Shown: positions 8,864 through 19,324 of the stretch, piece after piece
Position numbering within the stretch: the stretch's first letter is position 1
Layout of the letters: each line of letters opens with the position of its first letter
Assembly: GCA_009746045.1 (NCBI GenBank)
Contig: RPFO01000106.1
Location: forward strand, 505,925 to 534,424
DNA length: 28,500 nt
Direction: 5' to 3'
DNA from: Mesostigma viride
Taxonomy: Eukaryota > Streptophyta > Mesostigmatophyceae > Mesostigmatales > Mesostigmataceae
Position numbers and translations under genes: made by a program
Notes under the pieces: model-generated
Databases searched by the model: none
The model's input: only the letters and a program-made list of their open reading frames with translations
Told to the model about the DNA's origin: nothing

Positions 8864-10186
8864 AACAACCTTGGCTGGACGCATGTCATGCTAACCCTTC
8901 TGTGACCCACCAAAGTGTGTGCATACATTATTCTGATAAAAAAACCTTTCCAACACAAGTAGAATTGATCAGCGATATGTGGAGACAACCTACAGTACGG
9001 TACTTACATGGATGTAGTGCCATGATGAACATAAACTTCCATCGTTGCTAGAGTGTTAGGAAGCCTGGTATCATAAGACCCAACTCTCCTTATCTAAAGG
9101 CAGGCTTGCTTGCAGACATACTACGGCTTTGCAATTAAATTGGTTGACCCCTTTCAGTTGTCCACTTATTTGCTCGCTACAGCATGCATGTATATAAAGT
9201 GAATGACTGCTATATACTTGATGCAGGAGATTTAGGTTCATATTGGAAGGAACATGCTACATCTAGCCGTGCTAGCCGTGCCCTCCGTCGTGGGGCCCGG
9301 GGTGTCTAGCCTTTCATCGTACTAGTATAGTTTAGGTTGACTGTGCATTAGTTTGTATTAAGTGAAACATTATTTTGTAGGCTGCATTGCATGCACGGGC
9401 GGTCATATTGCTGGGGGCCCCATGTCTCGCCTTAACCCTCCTTCCCGATGCCATGAGGACTTTTATACTCATAGTGGAAGTCATATCACATTGTGGCAAG
9501 ACATTGTCTTGGCACATGAGCCTGCCCCTGTGGGCAAACCCCCCACCACAGGGCGGGGCAAGCGCAAGGCTAGAAAGGTTTAGAGTAGATTAGAATAGAT
9601 GGCCCCCTTTGGGCCCCGCGGTTCAGCTTCCACCCACCCCCACCCCCCACTGGAATATGTGCTACATGGCCCCCCAGCGGAGGCATGTTATAATTTAATT
9701 AAATTTAAAATTAAAATCACATTGTACATGCTCCCACTAACATACTCAATTAAACATCACTCAATTAATGAGTTAGGGTAGTGATGCTGGTTTTACCCCT
9801 ACCATAACCATGGAACTCAACCTCAGGCCTCCAATGTTTATCAAGTTAGTTGTCTAACTTAATAAATCAAGCCAAGTGATGGTACCATCTACACTAGCTA
9901 TGGTTGTCAAGCCCAAGTCACCATTTGATACACGCCAAGTGATGTTACCATGTACCCTTACCATGGTGGTCAAGACAAAGTGAACAACAATGCTTTAGGC
10001 AAGTCATGTTGCCATTACCTTAACCATGCTTGTCCAGCCCAAGTTACTAACTATTATTATTTACCCAGCAAGGAAGGGGTTACCATTATATTAATTCTAA
10101 TCATGTCACAAGTATTAATGTTCATGTATGTTTAACCAAGTGTCGGCGCTAGTACAAGTATGTACTGTACATATGTATGTGGTGGC
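8864..10186. other. Gene-free interval with weak degenerate repeats
   Basis: No convincing coding frame is seen. A TATA-like TATATAAAG sits near 9190 with no supported gene after it. From about 9860 to 10060 degenerate copies of a segment around CAAGTGATG.TACCAT recur. AT-rich stretches lie near 9690-9720. Confidence 0.5.
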
Positions 10187-10290
10187 GTGATCCACAACGT
10201 CGTTGTGGGTCACGCTCCACTTCGCAGTGCACTCCCGGGTACACACGGGTGTACACTCCGGGTGTACACGGGTGTACACGCCGGGTGTAT
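10187..10290 (+). repeat. Satellite fragment: 27-bp dyad plus GTGTACAC array
   Basis: The near-perfect dyad GTGATCCACAACG/TCGTTGTGGGTCAC is at 10187-10213. It is followed by units CGGGTGTACAC/ACGGGTGTACAC, each holding the 8-bp palindrome GTGTACAC. The same arrangement recurs at 14258-14370 in the same orientation. Confidence 0.75.
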
Positions 10291-10375
10291 TATGTAGAAA
10301 GTTCATAAGTTCACCAGTACCTAGTTGTAATAATGTACGAGTATTAACTAAGATTATCGTAGGACTTAGGAGGCG

Positions 10376-10398
10376 AGATTCGCAACACTGACTAACCC
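10376..10398 (+). repeat. 23-bp direct repeat, copy 1
   Basis: The sequence starting AGATTCGCAACACTGACTAA is identical to 14733-14755. Together with the satellite fragments the two copies bracket the minus-strand multi-exon gene. Confidence 0.6.
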
Positions 10399-10639
10399 CC
10401 TTAATATAACTCTGTCGGATAACCGGCGTGGGAATAAACTGACTGACTGACTAACCTAAAGTGCACGCTAATCCCCAGTAAACCTGTCAGCATGTGCATG
10501 GGAGACACATGTACGCGGTCAGTACTCGATGACAAGTTGATATTAAGTTGTCCTCACCATTCACATTTATTGGCATTACTTAATTAACTACGCGGAGTCC
10601 CGGTGGGGAGCCGTGGAGCATGATTGACACTGCACTCGG

Positions 10640-13600
10640 TTAGTTCTGGCATGGCGTAATCACACGGTACACCGCTCCATACATGCAGGCGGTCAACTGC
10701 TGGACGACATCACTCAGACGACCACGTGGCTGGACGGTTTCCAAAAGGTCATCATACTCCACCCACTCGTCGCACCACCTGGTGGGGTCAGTGCTTGCAG
10801 GCACCAATGTGGTCCAGTGCTCATAATACGCTCGCATGAGAATTGCAAGGCGCAGGTCCACTGTGCGTTTAGACATGGCACCGTCTTCATCCACATTAAT
10901 TTCCACATTGAAAGCGACGGGCAAAGGAGGCCCACTGTACTTCTCCAAGGGGATACGCTTCTCCCCATGGAGCATGGTAAACACCAGGTATGCGGGGTTG
11001 CCTTTAAAGACACGCTGCCTCAGGCACGGTTCCGGTCCCAAGCTTTTACACCGTGCGACTTGGTGGATGCTTATATAGCCTTCCAGGCAGACAGCCCGCA
11101 TGTTGGCCAACAAACCGGCGTTGTCCATGAGGCGTTCCAGTACGGAATTGTGCTGCACACGTAGGTCGATTGGATGCGGGGGTTCACAATCTTCTTTTTC
11201 CGAAGCGCGTGCGACACACTTGTAGGGTGTAAAGGTAGGCTGGCACCCCTTCAAATGTAGAAGAAGTACCGACAATGCTTCATGGACGGACCCCATTCCT
11301 CCCACTTGAATCGGCAGCTCACGAGCCTGGGCGACTTTGGAAAGCTGATCAAACAGCATGTTCCGCCATTTAGTCATCATGTCCAGCCTACCAGCACTCC
11401 GGTAGAACATCAATTTCATGAGAATCCAGCCGATCCGGCAAATATCCGGGGTATGTGGCACACCAGGCGGACGTGTAACGAGGAATGACAGTCCTGGGGC
11501 GCCAAGTGTTTGCAAGACAAACAAGATGGTAAAAAAAATCACGTCAACTGCTGCATCTAAGAAGCAACAGTTTTTTTTCGTTTTTCATAACGCGTTGATG
11601 CTCGCCTGTTACGACCAAGTCTTCCTCCGCCATAAACCTGGCACCCTGCTGGCAAGACGTGCACGGGGCATCATCACCCACCACCTTCAGTGGCGCGGCT
11701 GGCCTTGGGTTTCGCTTTCGCTTCCCCCCCGCAGCCGCAGCCGCAGCCTCAACCGCATCCGCCCACGCATCCACGTCTATGAATGCGTCAGGCCCCGTAC
11801 GTGCCTGCTCCTCGGTTGGGCGCTTCTCAGCACTGTCCACCTCCTCCGCATCTTCAGAAACTGTCCACCCATCATTGCTGGCCGCGACCCCGCCCCCGCT
11901 GCCCGCGGCCTCACCCCCGCTGCCCCGCCCACCACCGCCGTGGCGGCCTCGTCCCCGCTGCCCCCGCCCACCGGCGCCGTGGCGGCCTCACCCCCGCTGC
12001 CCCCGCCCACCACCGCCGTGGTGGCCTCATCCCGGCTGCCCCCGCCCACCACCGCCGTGGCGGCCTCATCCCGGCTGCCCCCGCCCACCACCGGCGTGGC
12101 GGCCTCACCCCCGCTGCCCCCGCCCACCACCGCCGTGGCGGCCTCGTCCCCGCTGCCCCCGCCCACCGGCGCCGTGGCGGCCTCACCCCCGCTGCCCCCG
12201 CCCACCACCGGCGTGGCGGCCTCGTCCCCGCTGCCCCCGCCCACCGGCGCCGTGGCGGCCTCACACCCGCTGCCCCCGCCCACCACCGCCGTGGCGGCCT
12301 CGTCCCCGCTGCCCCCGCCCACCACCGCCGTGGCGGCCTCGTCCCCGCTGCCCCCGCCCACCGGCGCCGTGGCGGCCTCACCCCCGCTGCCCCCGCCCAC
12401 CACCGGCGTGGCGGCCTCGTCCCCGCTGCCCCCGCCCACCGGCGCCGTGGCGGCCTCACCCCCGCTGCCCCCGCCCACCACCGGCGTGGCGGCCTCGTCC
12501 CCGCTGCCCCGATTGGCTGCTGATGCCACGCGCATGAGCTGCAACACACAGTGCCGATCACACACATCACCAGGCAGATTATTGCTGTAAATAAGCCCGG
12601 TGTGCCAAGGCCGTGGACATCCTAACAATGGAGATGCTCAGATAAGACGTTACTGCTTGAACACAACAAACAACCCGATAAACAGGTAAACTCAGTGCAA
12701 AATAACAGGAGCCCTACCTGCGCGAGTATCTGGTTGGTCACGACTGCCTGCGCCAGATTACCCGCTGCAACGGGGTCTTTAAGGATTGGCGCCGCACTTG
12801 CTGTCACGCCTTGCAAAGCCTCTAGCGCAGCTCGAAGCAGATGTTGCGCCTCATTTGCTACCTCGTAGCCAGCACGGGCAGCACTGTCCGCATGTGGGAG
12901 GCTTGATAAGCCCCCTGAGAGAGCCAAGGACGGCATTGGGGGGGAGGCGGAGGTTAGGGGCGGGGGAAGGACTGCGAGCTGACCCTGCGTCGCTGGTTGC
13001 CGTGTATTACCCCCAGACGCAACCGGCGCTGCACCTTCAGCCTCTTTCTGCTCATCAGCAGACGATGTTGAGGCTCCAAGCTTCCGCAGCTTTGCATCGC
13101 GCTCACTCTTGACAGGCCACACCTTTGCAGCGCGCTTATTCTGGTGCTCATTCAGTCGTCGATGCTGCGTACAAACGGCATCCATGTACATTGAAGCAGC
13201 ATGAAACCAGGAACACCCCATGCCACAAATTCAGAGACGTCACCCATGTGCCTCGGCCGGTTGGTTCAAGGCCTAGCATTCTACCTGCAATGCATCCAAC
13301 AGAAAGCAACAACATTGTAGCTACATTACAGGGAAAACCTTACGGCGGCCGTGCATGCGTTGACGTCCCACGTATCGCCAGCCAGCTTCTTCAGGTCATC
13401 CTTGCGCCTGTGTAACTCCTGTTTCGTGTGTAAGGTAACGACGAGCCTCTCAACGGGAGAGCCCTTAAAATCTCTGGACAGACTGACGAAGTCATTCGGT
13501 GTCTTGCAATTGTTCACCTGCGCTCCGTGCACGTGCATCCCGGCCCGCGTACGTCCAAAGCATGGATGCCAGCCACCAGATTGGGTTGTCAACAACCGAC

Positions 13601-13847
13601 GAAAAGCATCAGGTGCATGTTGGCCCAAAAAAAACAAAAAGGGCATGGCGCCCGGCCACGCATCACCTGCCTGCATAACGCCAGGGACAACGACCTTGTC
13701 TCCGTAATATGCCCAGCCGCGTAACATGAAATTATACCCGCCAACTGCGTAACCGTCTACTGTACTTACCGGCTCACGCAATGTCGAGCGCATGGTGGCC
13801 AGTGTGTCCTTCACTCTCTCCGCCGACGTAGCCAAGCCGTCTGCCAT
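10640..13847 (-). CDS. Multi-exon orphan gene with Gly/Ser-Asp-Glu-Ala repeat region
   Basis: Proposed exons on the minus strand: 13847-13344 (ATG at 13847, first Met after an in-frame stop), 13164-12718, 12538-~11638, and ~11493-10640. The first two introns are supported by GTAAGG...CAG and GTAGGG...CAG, are both 179 bp and keep phase 0. The third junction is uncertain because phases do not match without an indel near the A8/T8 run at 11571-11578. Exon 2 is Lys/Ala/Ser-rich. Exon 3 carries fifteen 13-residue repeats (GSGDEAATPVVGG type), then an acidic and KRKRNPRP basic stretch and CTSC. In exon 3 the frame breaks at 11923-11926, where C4 replaces the C5 of sister repeats. The last exon (~280 residues) looks globular (for example NVEINVDEDGAMSKRTVDLR) and ends at 10640. 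I recognise no family. It is transcribed toward the MYND gene. Confidence 0.55.
11923..12510 (-). repeat. Coding 39-bp minisatellite, about 15 units
   Basis: Units of 39 bp (plus strand: CCGCTGCCCCCGCCCACC...GTGGCGGCCTC) alternate between types encoding EAATPVV, EAATAVV and EAATAPV. The terminal unit at 11923 has one C fewer than all others. The array is extremely GC-rich and open in several frames, so shadow ORFs here are meaningless. Confidence 0.85.
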
Positions 13848-13930
13848 CGCTGCCGTTCGTGCAACTTTCCGACCACCTACGTCAAAACATCATTTTTTCA
13901 AGGATGGTAATTCATCCTCAAGTCCGCCTG

Positions 13931-14187
13931 TAAGTGGGTGCACACGGGTGTACACTCCGGGTGTACACAGGTGTACACGCCGGGTGCACTTCGGTCTACT
14001 GCCACACGCTAAGGCACTGTATGCACTGTATGTAGTGGCGTGACCCACAACGAAGTGGGTGCACACGGGTGTACACTCCGGGTGTACACGGGTGTACACG
14101 CCGGGTGCACTTCGGTCTACTGCCACACGCTAAGGCACTGTATGCACTGTATGTAGTGGCGTGACCCACAACGACGTTGTGGATCAC
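13931..14187 (+). repeat. 121-bp satellite, two tandem copies ending in a dyad
   Basis: Copies start near 13932 and 14053 (period 121). Each holds AAGTGGGTGCACACGGGTG, three GTGTACAC palindromes, a CACTTCGGTCTACTGCCACA segment and GCACTGTATGCACTGTATG. The 27-bp dyad GTGACCCACAACG/ACGTTGTGGATCAC closes the array at 14161-14187. Confidence 0.85.
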
Positions 14188-14257
14188 GCCAGTACATAAC
14201 ATATGTACAGTATGCATGGATCGGACACTTGAGCGTGGCGGTGGGCCGAAGTGTAGC

Positions 14258-14370
14258 GTGACCCACAACGTCGTTGTGGGTCACGCTCCACTTCGGTCTG
14301 CACTCCCGGGTGCACACGGGTGTACACTCCGGGTGTACACTCCGGGTATACATGCCGGGTGTACACGGTG
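14258..14370 (+). repeat. Satellite fragment: dyad plus GTGTACAC array
   Basis: The dyad at 14258-14284 (GTGACCCACAACG...TCAC) is followed by GTGTACAC units, matching 10187-10290 in order and orientation. Confidence 0.75.
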
Positions 14371-14372
14371 AA

Positions 14373-14697
14373 GAGGCGCGACAAGTTGCGCACTGGCCCC
14401 CTTGCGCCGTCCTACAGTACTCCTTATGTACGCAAGTCGGTAGATTGCGTACCTAATGAGACCGCAATTTTCAAATTGCGAGGCGCGACAAGTGCGCACT
14501 TGCGCCCTTGCGCCGTCCTACAGTACTACTTATGTACGCAAGTCGGTAGATTGCGTACCTAATGAGACCGCAATTTTCAAATTGCGAGGCGCGACAAGTG
14601 CGCACTTGCGCCCTTGCGCCGTCCTACAGTACTACTTATGTACGCAAGTCGGTAGATTGCGTACCTAATGAGACCGCAATTTTCAAATTGCGAGGCG
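14373..14697 (+). repeat. 106-bp tandem repeat, three copies and a fragment, upstream of the transposase gene
   Basis: Copies start at 14373, 14480 and 14586, with a truncated fourth at 14692. Copies 2 and 3 are almost identical; copy 1 is more diverged. Each unit has three dyads: AAGTGCGCACTT, GTACGCAA...TTGCGTAC with a 9-bp spacer, and GCAATTTTCAAATTGC. The unit also contains TACAGTAC followed 8 bp later by TACGCAAG, which resembles the transposon terminus. Confidence 0.85.
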
Positions 14698-14732
14698 CCA
14701 GATCCAGGCCCGACGCCGATTTGCGAATGGTC

Positions 14733-14755
14733 AGATTCGCAACACTGACTAACCC
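14733..14755 (+). repeat. 23-bp direct repeat, copy 2
   Basis: This is an exact copy of 10376-10398, lying between the 106-bp array and the transposase promoter region. Confidence 0.6.
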
Positions 14756-14852
14756 GCGCGTCCGATGCCCGCGAAACGTCAACTCAGCCACGTGTAGGTC
14801 GGCAAATATCTGGCAAAGTCGGTGCAAATTGAGTTTGGCGCCCAAATTTGCA

Positions 14853-14860
14853 TATAAAAA
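14853..14860 (+). promoter_or_regulatory. TATA-like box of the transposase gene
   Basis: TATAAAAA lies 123 bp upstream of the ATG at 14983, with no ATG in between in the region read. Distance and strand fit a core promoter; no transcript evidence is available. Confidence 0.45.
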
Positions 14861-14982
14861 AGAGCATCGGTCGTCCTGTGGCACATCCACCACCAACCTG
14901 ACCTGCGCACAACCCAAGTGTGCGCACCATCCATACTGTACACGTGTGCCCACCACGAGGGCTGGCGCCATAGCCACGCCCC

Positions 14983-17900
14983 ATGACTAACTTCACAGGC
15001 AAAGAAAGTGGGGCTAAACCACGGCGGAGACAGCCGCAGCTGTGCGCGCGCGTTCCGGCCAATAGTGACAATGTTTTGCCCACCGCTGACGACAAGGCGG
15101 CGCCCATCCTGGAGCCACCAAAGACAAAGCTGGTCACGCTCGTGAGCGCGAAGCAGAAAGTTGTCGCAGTCACGTGTATCGAACAGGGAACTACCACGCC
15201 GTCGGCCGTCGCCAAGCAATATGGAGTGAGCACTTCGACCGTCTGCCGGTGGCTGGAATCTGAGACGAAGGCGAAGATCCGTGCCATGGCTGATGACCCA
15301 AGCCTGAAAAACCACTCGGGCCGAGGGTTGGTGCCCGGCAAACAACGAGAAGGCCGCTTTCCATTAATGGAGGCGGATTTGAGGGACTGGATCGTCAGCC
15401 AGAAGAGAGCCCCTGTGCTTGCGTAAGTTTGCATGCTTTCCTTGTTCTTCGTTTTGCTGAAAACACTGATGGGTAGTTTCTGTCTTTAAACAGCGGCATG
15501 TGTATTTGGTGAACATTCGAAGGAGCGCAAAAGCTTGCTGATTGTCGCCCTCTCATTGCTTGCGTGCCTGTTTTTCCCAATCGTATTGCAGCGTCGTCAA
15601 AGCACAGGCCAAGATCTTTATGGCTAAACATTACCCGACGGCGGGGATGGGCTTTGCGTACTCCGACACGTGGGCCCGCGAGTTCGCGTGCCGACGGGGC
15701 CTTGTCACGCGGATGGCGAGCAACCACCGCAATGTCACCATGGAGGAGGCGTTGCCCGCGTTGCAGCAGTTTCATTCCGGGCTCATCGTCGCCGGTTTGA
15801 ACAGCGGCTTGAGGGCGCTCAGGGACCCATATTGGGGGCGTTTCCCCATCGGCCCCGCTACCGGCACGTTTCGGTTTAACATGGACCAGGTGGGCCTTGC
15901 CTTGAGGAACATGAAGGGCAAGTGCTTCGCGGAGAAAGGGGCGTCCCACGTGAACATGGGCACCAAGAAGGTGGATTACAAGCACCGGGCAGTTACCGTT
16001 TGCCTGACCACCGCCCCCCACTCCCCCTTTGACGAGAACTGGCTGGCTGACATGCCCCCCCCCTCATCATCTTCCCCGGCGCGGGTAAGAACGTGGCTCG
16101 TATGGCTTACGAGACCAACCAGTACATGCCTGAGGCGGTTGTCACCTTTCAGGCCTCCGCCTGGTTCAGCGACCACGCCCCGGAGGTGTGGTTGCAACTG
16201 TTTGAAGCCTTTTTGAAGAAGTTGTACGCCAAGCACGGCAAGCGTGACGTCCTCTTGTTCTTGGACAACCTCGCTGTTCAGGTGGGCATGTGTTTCCTTC
16301 CTTATTACCCCAATTTTCTTTGGCTTGTTTCGTTTCAGTGCATGTGCATGTTGGCTGCAAGGCATGTGGTGATGATGATGCCGGAGACTAATATTCTCTT
16401 TTTTTTATGTGTCGTTTCCAATGCCTGGGTGTTTTGGTGCTGCGGTGGATCGGTGCATGCAGGTCTCCCCCGCCTTTCGGAAAGTCCTCCAGGAAATGGG
16501 GGTGTTGCCGTGGTATGGGCCGGGCAACATGACCCACTTGTGGCAGCCAAATGACTGCTGCATCAATGCCGTGTTCAAGCGCTGGTTTGACGCGGAGGTC
16601 ACCCGCATAATGGACGCGAGGGCCCGCGATGGGCTTGACCCGCCCAACGCCTCCGAGACGCGGATCATCATCCAGAATGCCGTGGCTATCGCCTGGATCC
16701 GCCTCTGCGGGCCTGAGGGCAGGCTGACCATCATGAAGGGCTGGACGCAGACCGGCTGTGCCGTCAGCCTCCAGCGGGATCCGAAGCGCGACGCACTCGT
16801 CTGCCCCGAGGGCTTCACGAAATACGAGGTCCCACGCCCAACTGACGAGGAACTGGCGGTCACTCCCAACGCTGATGCGGTAAGTCAGGCTGCTAATGCA
16901 TCGCGTAGTCGAGCATTTTCATCAATCCTCTGACACCATGTCAAAAGAACTCAGCTGGTGTGCCTTTGCAATGTGTGGACCACTGGCTGACTTCTTAACT
17001 TGGCAAACCAAATGATACTTGTCCTGTCCGCACAATCCCTTTAGCTGACTTTTTGCGTGTTGGCCTGCCTCGCACCGTGTGTGTGTGTGTTTGCCTTGTA
17101 TGTATGTAACAGGTTGAGGCTGCTTCCTTGCGGGTGCCCCTGGCCAACACGCCCGGTCCAGATTCCATGCCCGCTGAAGGCACCGTTTTCGAGGTCGACC
17201 CCAACTGGGTTGCCCCCCCCCCCCTGCGTCAGATGCAGCAGGTGAGAGGGGGGTGGTGGGCTACAAACCCCCCGAGGAGTGCCGCGTATGGGGCAGCAAG
17301 AAGACGCTGGCCGCCCACAATGCTGCCCAAGGTGGCCCGCCCACCAAGAAGCAGAGGGGGCGTGCGGGCTCATCCACCAACAACACAAAGACGGCGCCAG
17401 CTGTCCCGACCCCTGTGGTGGAGGCCGCGACCACCTCCAATGCCCGCCCAGATGGCGAAGCTGCCGTGCCCCCACGCAAGCGCACGCGTGCGGCTCGCAA
17501 GAAGGTATGTCCATGCTTGTCAGATTGTCCCTTGCTTGTTATTGTTTGCAATGTAGGAGTTGTGAGTGTGTAACCCTTAAGGTAGCGGTACTTTTGTGAC
17601 CCATTTTAGTATGCATGGGGTTCCCTAGTCCAGCGTACACAGTCTCCGTGCTGGTTTTCTTGCCCGTACACGCATGACAGACATCATCATTGCTGCTGCT
17701 TTACCTCACCTCACTGCGTGCAGGTGTCATATGCCGAGGACAGTGACGAGGACTACGACGAGGACGACCTCTGCGACGACGAGGATGACGACGAGCCATC
17801 CCCCCCACTGTGACACATCATGGTGACAAGGTGCAGGTGCCATTCAAGAGGCGGTACGAAATGAAACGCCTGTCAACGTTCGAGGATTCCGAGGAGGTGG

Positions 17901-18576
17901 CCCGTTCATTGACGAGACAGACGTCCTCCCACCGGTTCACTCGGCGCCCACCGTCACCAAGGCGGGCCCCACCGTCACCAAGGCGGGCCCCACCGTCACC
18001 AAGGCGGGCCCCACCGTCACCAAGGCGGGCCCCACCACCACCAAGGCGGGCCCCGCCACCACCAAGGCTGGCCTCACCACCACCAAGGCGGGCCCCGCCA
18101 CCTCCTCCAAGGCGTCGCCCAAGAAGAAGGCGTCACCCACGAAGAAGGCTCGCGTCATCATCAAGTGGGACCCGCATGCCAACAAGGACGACCCGCATGC
18201 GTACAAGGAGGGTGCGTACAAGCGCATGCAGGATAAGAAGATCGACCCACCTGTGGCGTCCGAGCTGCTGGCCGCCCAGGTGTTGCACCTCTCTCAGCTG
18301 ACCCCTGAGTCCATGGTTGGCAGGCGCATCTGCCAGCTGTGGGATGTGGAGGGGGATGACGGCAAGCCCTACTGGAAGTGGTACTACGGTACCATCGCCA
18401 ACACACCGCCACGCAACTCGGTCCGTGTCGAGCCGCTGCCCAAGAAGACAACGGCAGGCTGGTCGTTCAACGTCCTGTGGGACCCGGAGGAGGAGGGCGA
18501 GGAGGCTGTGCATGACACCCTTACCAAGCAGACGGATTTCAACTATGCCCTCAAGTGGCTGGTGTTTGGTGCCTGA
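14983..18576 (+). CDS. Pogo-type (DDD) transposase, five exons, with acidic and Tudor-like C-terminal extension
   Basis: Proposed exons: 14983-15422, 15592-16281, 16463-16879, 17113-17504, 17724-18576. Donors are GTAAGT, GTGGGC, GTAAGT and GTATGT, every acceptor ends CAG, and phases agree. Exon 1 has an HTH-psq segment (TTTPSAVAKQYGVSTSTVCR). A CENP-B-like half spans intron 1 (FPLMEADLRDW...YSDTWAREFACRRGL). The DDE_1 core shows FNMDQVGL (Asp at 15884), LIIFPGAGK, DVLLFLDN (Asp 16264) and LWQPNDCC (Asp 16553), with 35 residues between the last two Asp, fitting pogo DDxD enzymes. The tail has a basic KKQRGR/PRKRTRAARKK region, an acidic run, Lys/Ala/Pro repeats (TVTKAGP) like histone H1 tails, and GRRICQLWDVEGDDGKPYW, possibly Tudor-like. 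Four -1 breaks occur: C9 at 16055, C12 at 17213, C7 at 17800 and near 17900. As read, the gene is broken. Confidence 0.85.
16055..16063 (+). other. Frame break in C9 run of the transposase
   Basis: Upstream the frame reads NWLADMPPP. The conserved LIIFPGAGK strand that follows is in the -1 frame, as if one C were missing. A homopolymer undercall or a true deletion would look the same. Confidence 0.75.
17937..18170 (+). repeat. Coding 18-bp repeat giving Lys/Ala/Pro-rich linker
   Basis: Units of ACCGTCACCAAGGCGGGCCC and variants encode TVTKAGP/TTTKAGP in the frame that continues into the C-terminal domain, followed by SPKKKASPTKK. The composition resembles histone H1 tails. Confidence 0.7.
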
Positions 18577-18661
18577 GGCCCGTGCCATACTTGTACAACT
18601 GTCTATCCTCAATGTGAGGAGAGAGATCCTGTCATGACACACTTTTGATGTCTTATTCTGA

Positions 18662-18666
18662 TGTAA
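18662..18666 (+). terminator. TGTAA polyadenylation-type signal after the transposase
   Basis: TGTAA lies about 86 bp past the stop at 18576. This pentamer is the common signal of green algae; a single 5-mer is weak evidence. Confidence 0.35.
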
Positions 18667-19324
18667 TGCTGTTTGATGTCCTAAACAGAACATAGTGCTG
18701 CAGCACAGCATACATGTTGCAATGCCAACAATGTGGTTTTGGATTCATGTCCATAGCCATTTCCACTCAACGGCTATTCAGTTTATTTCCTCCTTTTTAA
18801 TAAATGTCCAGTGCATTCACCATGCAAATGTACCATGCAAATGCTCACTCATGTAAATGTACATGCACCCCGGATGCCAAAGGGCACACCACCAGACCCA
18901 AACCCTATACACATGACAATAATTTAGGAGTATTACTATAGTAGTAGTAGCAATAACATCATCCCGTGCCACTATTAAGTTAGACAACTATGGTAATGTA
19001 CGCCAGTCAAACAACCCCAAACAACACGCATTTCCATACCCTGGTTTCTTGAATGTCACAGTCTTTTAAGTGAGTATCTCTATAGTTACAACCCTGACCC
19101 TACCCTGGATTCATGAAGGTCACACTCAAGGAGCTCAAGACCTACCTTACAATACCCACCACTATGTAAATACCCTAACCAACCCTTACCCTACCCTGGA
19201 TTCATGAAGGTCACACTCAAGGGGTTTTAGTGGCCCAGCAAACAAACTACCACATTGCACTACCCTAAAATCAGACTCAAGTTTCCCTACCTTGCCATAC
19301 GAATGCCTAAGGTACCCAATACCC
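18667..19324. other. Gene-free interval with degenerate repeat
   Basis: No coding frame is supported. A segment CCTGGATTCATGAAGGTCAC followed by ACTCAAG is repeated at 19105-19133 and 19195-19222. A more diverged copy (CCTGGTTTCTTGAATGTCAC) lies at about 19040, giving a period of roughly 65-90 bp. Confidence 0.6.

Noticed and set aside
9362-9781. Small frames (60-73 codons) in the 9.3-9.8 kb interval
   Set aside because: They have non-ATG starts or low complexity, no motifs, and overlap in several frames.
11890-12520. Regular 39-bp repeat as a CRISPR-like array
   Set aside because: There are no unique spacers, the repeats are contiguous and in frame with an exon, and the genome is eukaryotic.
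11659-12590. Long plus-strand frames (292-390 codons) across the GC-rich minisatellite
   Set aside because: They are shadows of the repeat: 39 is divisible by three, so several frames stay open. The minus frame joins exons with proper splice sites.
14523-14640. TACAGTAC motifs in the 106-bp array as ends of a smaller nested pogo element
   Set aside because: No matching inverted partner of useful length was found on the other side of the transposase; TACAGT/ACTGTA words are common here (8988, 10160, 14935).
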